Under the pieces are notes generated by a model, which did no database searches, was not told the DNA's origin, and saw only the letters and a list, made by a program, of their open reading frames with translations. Source: Piezodorus guildinii (taxonomy: Eukaryota; Arthropoda; Insecta; Hemiptera; Pentatomidae). Taken from it: a DNA stretch of 64,000 bases. The translations under genes were made by a program, and so were the position numbers. This document shows, in pieces, positions 55,375 to 64,000 of this stretch (the stretch's first letter is position 1; every line of letters begins with the position of its first letter). The stretch covers positions 54,796,725 through 54,860,724 of the forward strand of contig CM041293.1 of the NCBI GenBank assembly GCA_023052935.1. Direction: 5' to 3'.

Positions 55375-57540
55375 ATTTTCCATCAAACCTGAATGCTATG
55401 GAAAAGTTCAGCTATCGTGGAAAAATTTAAATTCTACTTATTAATCTGAAACAACACGTTTTAGGGTCCTCTTAGTTTAAATGATCCCTCCAATTCCCAC
55501 AAAAAGGTCTGTGCGTGTTAAGTGAAGCTCTTAAACAAAAATTTGTATAAAATTTATATTTTATAAGCGTATCAACCTAAGATTTTAAGTTGCTTTTTCA
55601 GATTTTCTCAAAAACGGCCACCAACGATTTTGAATGACCTTTAACATTATGTAGGTTTCATTCTGATTAAAATATTCTGTCAGAGCTTAAATGCCGATAT
55701 GTAAATTTTCTTCCTCTGAAGTACCTTTAATTATGTAGATTCTACATACATAAACATATTTCATCGTGTTAAAAAATAAAAAAAAAGTAAATATACAAGT
55801 TGAACGAATTTCATAACCAACTATAGTAGAAAAAGGCAAATGTATTTGTGTAGGTATTTATTTTTTTTTAAGAAAACAAGTATAGTAAGATGGATGTATC
55901 CTATACCATTGGATCGCTTATTAGGTACTTAAAATAAAGTGTTATTTTATTTACAAAGTTGCACAACATAATAGATAGCGATGGAAAGCGGATAAAACTA
56001 GAAACAAAGAATAATTTCTTCTTTAGATTGTTTAGTCTGAAACACACATTTCCATCGAAAATGAAAGTAATTATTTAATCTTATTTCAACTAAAACTTCT
56101 TTAAAAATTAAAATTAGTTTCAGAAAGGGAGGTAAGTGAACTTTGTTTTGTACACAGCTGAATTTTCATATTCTGACATGTTTCTAGTATATTTTTTTCC
56201 ATTTTGTTTAATGCTAGTTTTAATGATTTCGTTATGCTTTCGATGCTAGGTGGTGTCTCGTTTATGATTTCTTATTTTCATTTACTTCTTTGTTATTTTC
56301 ACTTTCGTGTTCATAAAATATATATTACGGAGAGGTATTGGGATCGTGACGGTTTAATTTAAATATTCTTCCTCTAAAGTACATTTAATTTTGTAGATTC
56401 CAAAAAAGAAATCATGTCATCTTATAAGAATTGATAACGACCCGCTAAATATGCATGTTGAAAGAATTTGGTGATTAATTGAAGGAGAAAAGATGGAATG
56501 TATTTGTGTAGGTACTTTTTTTTTTTTTTTTAAAGAAAACAAGTATAGTAAGATGGATGTATCATATATCATTGGATAGCTTATTAGGTACTTAACATAA
56601 AATGTTGAATTATTTATAAAATTGTACAACATAATAAATACTGATGATAACCAGCTAAAGTAGCCAAGAATAGTTTCTATCTATAGAAATCTGTGTTTAA
56701 TCTGTTTCCAACGAAAATCGACGTATTTCTTTAATCTCACTGCAACTAAAACTCAATTTAAAACTATTAAAATTGATTCCAGAAAGGAAGGTAAGTGAAG
56801 TGTCTTTTATACGCACCTGAATTGTTATTTTCCGACATGTTAGTAATATATCTCGTTTTGTTTGATGCTACTTCAAATGATTTCCATCTGCTTTAGATAC
56901 TAGGTGGTGTTCTCATCAATTATTTCTTATTTTCATTTGTAACTTTAACTTTTTTGTTTATTAAATATATAATAAAGGAAAATATTGCGATCGTGGCGAC
57001 AAATAACCAAGTCCCGCAAAAAGAAGTGTTCATGTGGAAAGTCTAGCACGATGACGGAAAGTTTTACGATGCTTAAATTTCATATTTAAGACAACTATAC
57101 GCCAGAGATGTTTACAATAGATAGTGATGATAATCGTATTAATCTAGAAGCAGCGATTAATTTTTATCTTTAAATTGTTTAATCCGTTTCTATCTAAAAT
57201 CAAAGTATTTATTTAATCTCATTCCTACTAAAAAATATTTTTTTAAACTATTAAAATTGATTTGAGAGAGGGATATAAGTGAAATTTGTTTTGGACGGAG
57301 CTGAGTTTTTGTTTTCCACATGTTAGTTGCATATCTTACCTTATTTTGTTTCATTCTAACAAAATAAGGTCATTGTTCAATGCTGGTTTTAATGATTTCG
57401 TTCTGGTTTCGATACTAGGTGGTGTATCGTCCTTGACTTATTATTTTCATTTACTTGTTTGTCACTCTTACTTTTCTGTTTATAAAATATACAGGAAGAG
57501 AAAAGTTTGGGATCGTGAGAATTTTCGAAAATTTTAGTTT
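55375..57540 (+). repeat. Tandem array of repeat A units with a shared spacer
   Basis: Three successive units each pass through a tail ('gggaggtaagtgaacttt', 'gaaggtaagtgaagtgtct', 'gggatataagtgaaatttgt'). A ~180 bp spacer follows ('acatgtt-gta-atat', 'tgttt-atgct-gttttaatga', 'gatactaggtggtgt'), then a new head ('attgggatcgtgac', 'attgcgatcgtggc', 'ttgggatcgtgag'). Unit lengths are about 650 and 490 bp because of internal deletions. A 33 bp hairpin ACCTTATTTTG / CAAAATAAGGT lies at 57338-57371. Confidence 0.75.
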
Positions 57541-57609
57541 TTAATGACTTCCTTTTTCTTTGTATAGTATTTGATGTCTCGCCTAAGGTTCTATGCTTTC
57601 GTTTCCTTG

Positions 57610-58740
57610 CATTTTTTTTTTTTTATATTACAAAATTAAAGGTACTTTAGAGAAAGAAAATACCAAAAGTTCTCTATTTTAACTCTTTAAGACTAATAAA
57701 ATCCCATTAAATTTTACATCGATGGACTGAGTTGACTAAAAATCTTTACAGCCGTTTTTGAGTAAATCGTCAAAAGGTGCAAAATACATGACATAACTGG
57801 TTCTCCTAGTTCGTCGATTTTAATAAAGCAGTTCCTTTATACATCTTGGGCGTATAATTGCCTTAAATATGAAATTTAGATTTCATACAACTTTGCGTTA
57901 TCCTATTATACATTCCACACACACACACACACACAGACTTTTTTGTAAGGCTTGGTTATTTGGACTCAAGGAACCCTAAAGCACCAATTTTTTTTTATTT
58001 TTTTTTTTTAACTTTATTCGAATCAAAACACAGACATATTACAGTGTAAGTAGAAGTCACTATCCCACTAAGGCGAGCCCGTGTGTGGGAAAGGAGTTTA
58101 CCTGCGGCAATTCAATAAAAGTACAATAACAAACAGTAATAGTACACAGTATGATATAATACAATATTTAATTAATAGAACAAAATTTTATAAAGAAACA
58201 GTAACACACTATACAGCAAAAAAAAAACTATATAATACATAAGTAATATAAAATACAATTATAAAGAAACAGTAACACACTATACAGCAAAAACAATATA
58301 ATAAATAAGGAATATGAAATACAATTATAAAGAAAAAGTAACACAGTACATAGTATGAAGTAGTAATTGACTAAGCTTAAAAGCTATAAGGAATACATAT
58401 ACATATATACAAAATATAAAACTAAGGCATGCAAATATAAAATTGAACTACATAATACCTAATTAATGCAAAAAAACAATTTTATTTTACACAGAAATAA
58501 ACTGTAATTGACTAAACCAAAAGCAATAAGGAATACAAATTCATATATACAAGATAAAAAAAAAATATGCAAGTAAGCGAAAGCATAAAACCTACCCTCG
58601 ACGAGACACCAACTACTATCCAAAGCAGAAGGAAGCCTGGAAACTAAAAATTTCGTAAATTGTTACGATCCCGATTCCTTCTCTTACAATATATTTTATA
58701 TTACAATATATTTTATAAACAGGAAAGTGAAAGTATTTTT
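57610..58740 (-). repeat. Repeat A (reverse) split by a retroposon 3' end
   Basis: 57620-57985 ('attaaaggtactttagagaa' ... 'gacttttttgtaaggcttgg' ... 'gaaccctaaagcacc') and 58642-58740 ('ggaaactaaaaatttcgtaa' ... 'caggaaagtgaaagt') are the two parts of one reverse copy. Confidence 0.7.
57985..58640 (-). mobile_element. Retroposon 3' end with poly(A), inside repeat A
   Basis: Read on the minus strand it ends with AATAAAG followed by TTA13 and further A's (57985-58022 on plus as a T-run), the hallmark of a reverse-transcribed, polyadenylated RNA. The ~620 bp upstream are non-coding and contain repeats of a ~65 bp unit ('aaagaaacagtaacacacta' plus tacagcaaaa) at about 58150-58350. A longer duplicated block follows ('attgactaa...ataaggaatac...catatatac', 58355-58425 and 58510-58560). 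Likely a 5'-truncated LINE 3' UTR; the family is not identified. Confidence 0.65.
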
Positions 58741-58744
58741 TATG

Positions 58745-59566
58745 AAATATAGTATTTATATTTATAGTAAGGGAAAGTATTGCGATTCTGAAAATTTTTG
58801 AATTCCAGTTTTCAACGGAAATACACGTTTAAGGGTCTTTCGAGTCCAAATGAGCAAGTCCCGCAAAAAGCTCCGTGTGTGGTAACTCCGGCTCGTAAAC
58901 GAAAAGTCCTATGAAACTGAAATTTCATATTTAAGGCAACTATACTATACGCCCGAGATCTTACAGCAACTGTTTCATCAAAATCTTTATACTGCGCATT
59001 TGGACCTTTTTACGATTTTCTCAAAAACGGCTATAATGGTTTTGATTAAACTTTATGTATCGATGTGAAATTTGATGGGCTTTAATATGATTTAAGTTTT
59101 ATTCTGATTGAAATAGTCTGATATGGCTTAAATGATGATATTTTTAATTTTCTACCTCTATAGTACTTTTGATTTTGTATATTCCATAAATATAACCATA
59201 TTATCTTGTTACCACTGATGAAAAACTTTTAAATATATAAATTGAATGAATTCGATACCCAACTAAAGGAAAAAACTGAAAAAATATTCTTTTAATGCGA
59301 TTTTTTGATGATAAGAACAATAATATACATGTGTAACATACCGTCGGAAAGCTAAAGGTTTTAGAAAACTAATTATCTCATACACAAGCTTGTCAGAGTT
59401 AATATATAATGATGAAACACCGATAAAACTTAATGATTATTTTAGATAATAATAAATTAGATTTTTAATAAAAACACATATTTCTATAGAAATTCAATCT
59501 AATTAATTATTTAATCGATTTTATATACGGAGGTAAGTGAAAGTCTTGTGCTGCCCGCACCAGATT
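58745..59566 (+). repeat. Repeat A, near full-length (forward)
   Basis: 'tagtaagggaaagtattgcg', 'tcgagtccaaatgagcaagt', 'ctatactatacgcccgagat', 'cataccgtcggaaagctaaa', tail 'ggaggtaagtgaaagtcttg' then 'ctgcccgcaccagattttttt'. Shares 'ggtaactccggctcgtaaac' and the repeated 'ctatactatac' with the 49.9 kb copy, so these two belong to one subfamily. Confidence 0.83.
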
Positions 59567-59659
59567 TTTTTATACTGGAATTTTACTAGTTGGCATTTAC
59601 TTCGTATATAATTAACTATTTATAAAAAATAAAAAAATAAAATGAAAAATTAAATATAT

Positions 59660-59960
59660 TTTTTCCTCCGCCTTGAGCAAGGTTGGTAGAGGCCTAATCG
59701 ATTTACTGGGCGGTCAGTATAAGACGGGTTGGTAAATTCGCCAAGTTATCCTGGAGATGGAGGGCGAGAGTTCGACCCCTTTGGTAGGGGTGGGGGGAAT
59801 TTGCCTACGGAGGGGAAGTGGTCAGTTCCTTCCCCTCCCCTCCCCTCCTTAGTCCCTCCAAATCACTTCTCAGGCTTTCTATCCAATATTCAAGTCCGCG
59901 GGGAAACTTTTACAATCTTTATTCCTCCGCGCTACTGTCTTCGTATTCTTCTCTACTGAT
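59660..59960. repeat. GC-rich island
   Basis: 'gcctaatcgatttactgggc', 'ggtcagtataagacgggttg', then 'ggggtggggggaatttg' and a C/T-rich block. The 76-codon plus frame in it is low complexity. Confidence 0.45.
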
Positions 59961-60029
59961 TACGACCCCTGGGAAAATTTGAAACGGAAGAAATGTGCCA
60001 ACATTGAATATATCTCTCTCAAGAATAGA

Positions 60030-62150
60030 ATATGTCTCTTATGCACAACACAAGACACGACATTCATTTACATCGATTTCATGAATTTCCGAATGCATTT
60101 AGATAAAGAAAATCAACTAAAAATTGAATAGATTATAAATTAATTGTATGTTACTTACATCCATTTTCTAATGAACCATTTGAAATATTTTAAAAATCTG
60201 GTTTGGACAACACATGACTTTCACTTACCTCCGTTTTTTAATGGAATAAAGAATTTTCAAATACAGTTAGAGATAAAAATGAATGAAACCATTATATAAT
60301 TAAATAAATTAAATTTCTATAGAAACATGTGTTTTATTAAAAAATCTATTATATTATTATCTAAAATAATCACTTAGTTTTATCGGCTTTTCATCACTCT
60401 TTATTAACTTTTATAAGCTTGGGTATTAGATAATATTTTTGCTAAAATCTTTCCAACGGTATATTATACATGTATATTACTGTTCTTATCTTCAAAAAGA
60501 AAAAATTGCATTAAAAAAATATTTCGGTTTTTTCCCTTAGTTGGGTATCGAATTCATTCAATTTATATATTTACCTGTTTTTCATCAGTAGTAACAAGAT
60601 AATATAGTTATTTTTATAGAATCAACAAAATTAAAGGTACTTTAGAAGAAGGAAATTTAAAATATCGACAATTATGCCTTGTCAGACTATTTCAATTAGA
60701 ATAAAACCTACATGATATTAAAGCCCTTCTAATTTTACATTGATGTATAGAGTTTAATCAAAACCATTATAGCCGTTTTTGAGAAAATCGTATAAAGGTG
60801 CAATATGCATGGTTTAAAGTGGTTCTTCTGGTTAGCTAATTTTGATGAAAAAGGTTCTATTACATCTGGGGTGTATAAATGTCTTAAACATGTAATTTCA
60901 GTTTCATAGGACGGGAGTCACCACACACACAGGGACACACAGAGATCCTTTTGCTGGACTTGGTCATTTGGACTCAAGGAGACCCTAAAACGTGAATTTC
61001 CGTTGAAAACTAGATTTTAAAAATACCGACGATCGCAAAACTTTCCCTTACTATATAACCCGTATATTGGTAGGTTAAAGTAAAAATCTCTTATCCACAA
61101 CACACGACATCCAATTATCTACATTGCCAAAATAATTTCATGAATTACTAATGCAGTTAGAGAAAGAAAATCAACTAAAAAATTAATTGATTCTAAATTA
61201 ATTGTGTGTTCCTTACATCCATTTTCTAATGAAATTGATATATTTTAAAAATCTAGTGCGGGCAACACACGACTTTCACATACTTCGACTGTTAAAATCA
61301 ATTTAAAACCTGTTAAATAAAGTTCAATTTGAAAAATATTTTAGGTTGATTTTTATAAAACGTGTATTAATTTTCGTTAGAAACATATCATTTGGATTAT
61401 ATATTATTATTGGACAATATTAAATTGTTAATCAGTAGTATGTTTATTCCCCATTGTTCACTTTGTATTGCCTTTTACTACTTTATGTATCTGATAATAT
61501 GTTTCTAATCTTTCTCTTATCAACGGTATATTATACGTCTATATTACTGTTCTTCTTATAAAAAAAATAAATAAAAAAAAACACGTTTGCACTTTTTTCC
61601 TTTAGTTGTTTAACGAATTTGATCAACTTGAATATTGACCGTTTTTTATCAACGCTAACAAGATGATATAGTTAATTTATCCAAATCTACAAAATTGATT
61701 TAGTTCAGCGGAATAAAATTTAAACTATCGGAATTTAAGCCCTGTCATACTATTTCAATCAGAATGAAACCTACATTATTTTTCAGCCCACTAAATTTTA
61801 CATAGAGAGTTTAATAAAAATCGTATTCGAGAAAATTGTACAAAGGTGCAAAATGCATTGTATAAAATAGATAGAACTTCACGTCAGCCGATTTTAGTAA
61901 AAAGTTACTGTAAAATCTCGGTGGTTTCGCTGTCTAAAAATATGAAATTTCAATTTTATTTTATTATTAATTTTTGCGCTAGACTTTCGACACACACGCC
62001 CAGACCTTTCTGCGTAACTTAGTCATTTGGACACAGGAGAACATAAAACGTGTAATTTCTGTGGAAAACTGGAATTCGAAAATGTTCACGATCGGAATAT
62101 TTTCGCTTTCCATATAATTCATGTATAGGTAATGAAAAGTAAAACGCTAT
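60030..62150 (-). repeat. Tandem duplication of a ~1.05 kb repeat A-containing unit
   Basis: Unit 1 at about 60030-61085 and unit 2 at about 61086-62150. Each has a ~160 bp leader ('cttatgcacaacacaagaca' / 'cttatccacaacacacgaca', both followed by 'cttacatccattttctaatg') and a reverse repeat A copy ('atctggtttggacaacacat' / 'atctagtgcgggcaacacac' to 'ttggtaggttaaagt' / 'aggtaatgaaaagt'). The two units have diverged considerably. Confidence 0.75.
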
Positions 62151-62525
62151 AAATAAATTATTACACCAACGTTTATTATTTGCTAGTAACTATATTAGGG
62201 TATAACTTTTTACATACCATTTTAAGCAGTAAACTAATATGAAAAGCAATAAACAATTTAAGGAAAAATGTCCTATAAACATTGATAAATTCAAATATCT
62301 GCAATTTATAAACCGATTTCTATGATTCTTTTTTTGTTTTGCAGGAATTTCAATCCTCTATCACAAAACTGTTGGTATTTATTTATAGTACGTTTTTTTT
62401 TTTATTTGGTGTTGGGGTTCTACGTTTCCTGTAACGTAAGAACTGAATTCATTGTTGTTGTTTTTTATGTTGATTACAAAGGTGCGTCATTTAAAAAATA
62501 AACCAAAAGTAGAAGGTTTAAGAAC
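62151..62525. other. Gene-free AT-rich stretch
   Basis: No supported feature; T-run near 62393-62405. Confidence 0.4.
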
Positions 62526-62529
62526 TAAT

Positions 62530-62990
62530 TACATTGATCTTCCATAGAAATAGTAAGTATTTTATTTAATAATCTTAATTATTATATGCAACAATCAGTA
62601 AGTTTTGCCGGTTTTTCATCTCTTTCCATATACTTTAACTGTTTTGTGAATCAGATGATATTTTTTCTAAAATATTTTATTTTGCAAGGGTATATAACGG
62701 TTCTTATGCCCAAAATCACAGAAATTCACAACAAATATTTTGACTCTTTTCTCCTTAAGTCGGATATCGAATTCTTTTCACCAGTTTTAATCAATGCTGA
62801 CATGAGGATTTGGCTAAATTTTTTCCGAATCTACAAAATTAAGGTTACTTTACAAGGTAAAATACTAAAATTCGACTTTAAAGTCCTTTCAGACTATTTT
62901 ACTTTAAATAAAAATCTACATCATATAAAAGTCCATTTAATTTTAAATTGATCTAGCGAGTTTAATCAAAATCGTAAAAACTTATCTCGG
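62530..62990 (-). repeat. Repeat A, divergent copy (reverse)
   Basis: 'caatcagtaagttttgccgg', 'cttaagtcggatatcgaatt', 'aatctacaaaattaaggtta' and 'gatctagcgagtttaatcaa' follow the family order. The 121-codon plus frame across it (62586-62951) is simply this repeat read through, with no protein motif. Confidence 0.72.
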
Positions 62991-63244
62991 ATTCCAAAGT
63001 TGAAAAATTTAAGTTTTGAATAAAAATTTCCCAATTTAAAGCACAAAATTATTAAATAAATCTATTCAAATATATTCTAGTTCTAGGCTCGGAGAAAACC
63101 CATAAAATATCTAATATTATTAATTTTTTGGGTAAAAACGTAGGCTCAGATTAAGACCCCTCTTTTATAAAAGTTGTGTTTATTTCTATTTTATAGAAAA
63201 TTGGCAAAAAAATACAACAAAAAAAACAACTAAAATAATAAAAA

Positions 63245-63620
63245 AAACTGTTACGGGAAACGCTCGACTTTCACTTACCTCGATTGTTCAAATCAATTTA
63301 AAAACGATTTCAATTTGAAAAATATTCTAAGTTGATTTTAATAAAATGTGCATTTTCGTTGGAATTAAATTGTTAGTCAGTGATAGTTGTATTCCCTTTC
63401 GTCACTTTATATTACCTTTTAAAACTTTTTGTATCAGATAATATTTTTCTTTCCAACGGTATATTATTTGTCTATATTATCAAACAAATTAAAATTCTAT
63501 TCAAAAATATGTTTACACTTTTTTTGCCTTTAGTTGTTTATCGAATTCCCTAAACATGAATATTTAGCCGTTTTTTACTAACTCTAACAAGATGATATAG
63601 TTAATTTATTCAAGTAATAT
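63245..63620 (-). repeat. Repeat A, 3' half (reverse)
   Basis: 'actgttacgggaaacgctcg' (eroded tail), 'gtatcagataatatttttct', 'cctttagttgtttatcgaat' and 'ctaacaagatgatatagtta'. Confidence 0.72.
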
Positions 63621-63649
63621 AATTTAAATAAAATAATACTGTTCATAAG

Positions 63650-63860
63650 CCAATAAACTTCGATGTAGACGAATAGCAGTAAGCTATAAATGTGAAATAC
63701 GAGTGATTTATTTAGAAGAGTTTTCAAAAAGTCTTGATAATGGGGAAAGAACCCCGAAACGTTGAAAAACTATGTAAAAAATTATGAAAGAAAATAAATA
63801 TATAATAAAAGGAAGTTAGGGTGTGCTTGCTTAAGTGTGAAACAATAAATAGTTTTCTGT
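63650..63860 (+). mobile_element. Foldback element family 2, single arm
   Basis: 'gatgtagacgaatagcagta' plus agctata, 'gttttcaaaaagtcttgata', 'atggggaaagaaccccgaaa' plus cgttg and 'aaggaagttagggtgtgctt' match the right arm of the 15.2-15.8 kb palindrome. The opposite arm is absent. Confidence 0.75.
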
Positions 63861-64000
63861 TTGTTTTCTTTTTCTTTCATTGGCCACCGCACGTGGCGAT
63901 GTCCTTCTGAATTTTTCAACGGTCAAGCATTGATTATTTTAGAAAAATTGCACTTCATTTGAACAAAGGAGAACCCTGATTTAAAATCTTTAGACTTTAT

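Noticed and set aside
59729..59959. 76-codon plus frame in a GC-rich island
   Set aside because: Low-complexity G- and P-rich translation of a repeated island.
62586..62951. 121-codon plus frame
   Set aside because: Coincides with a divergent reverse repeat A copy; no protein motif.
1..64000. CRISPR array, prokaryotic operons, rRNA genes
   Set aside because: No regular repeat-spacer structure, no prokaryotic gene organisation and no rRNA sequence seen; the content is a eukaryotic repeat landscape.

Overview
This is a gene-poor, AT-rich stretch of a eukaryotic genome, almost certainly an arthropod and most likely an insect. The R1-clade and Jockey-type non-LTR retrotransposon remnants, Tc1 elements and tRNA-derived SINEs point that way. 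I found no intact host gene. Every coding segment I can support is a broken transposon or virus-derived relic, and most short open frames in the window fall inside non-coding repeats.

The dominant feature is one non-coding dispersed family, called repeat A here. It is about 0.9 kb long, starts with ACTTTCACTTAC and ends with GTAAGTGAAAGTCGTGTG...CACCAGA followed by a T run. Whole or partial copies recur in both orientations from 3 kb to 63.6 kb and make up roughly a quarter to a third of the window. Other repeats are inserted into it: SINE A (6.1 kb), a long-TIR element (34.7 kb), a retroposon 3' end (58 kb) and several (AT)n tracts. It is also tandemly amplified (55.4-57.5 and 60.0-62.2 kb).

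Layout. 0-3 kb: a ~175 bp tandem array, three copies of repeat B, and an 865 bp Transib-like element in one of them whose ends look like 23-bp-spacer V(D)J recombination signals. 3-10 kb: repeats A, C and D with SINEs, a 213 bp MITE and a dead Tc1 element. 10.8-20 kb: foldback elements, SINE B, repeat A and an RTE-like RT fragment. 20-30 kb: repeat A, a second MITE, and SINE B nested in SINE A. 30-49 kb: the coding-relic zone, with three Jockey RT fragments, an R1-type ORF1 with 5' UTR, an unidentified broken coding segment (33.6-34.6 kb), a nucleoprotein-like endogenous viral element with a poly(A) tail (39.4-40.5 kb) between duplicated RT fragments, and a Tc1 element with recognisable transposase motifs. 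49-64 kb: more repeat A, a second copy of the first foldback, a CR1/Jockey-like RT C-terminus and GC-rich islands.

No genes work together here. The window is a record of nested insertions. The best leads are the Transib-like element with RSS-like ends, the poly(A)-tailed viral relic, and a motif (hairpin followed by CGAAACGT, in one family preceded by CTGATGA) shared by several otherwise unrelated inverted-repeat families. No computation was possible, so boundaries are usually good to about 10-30 bases.
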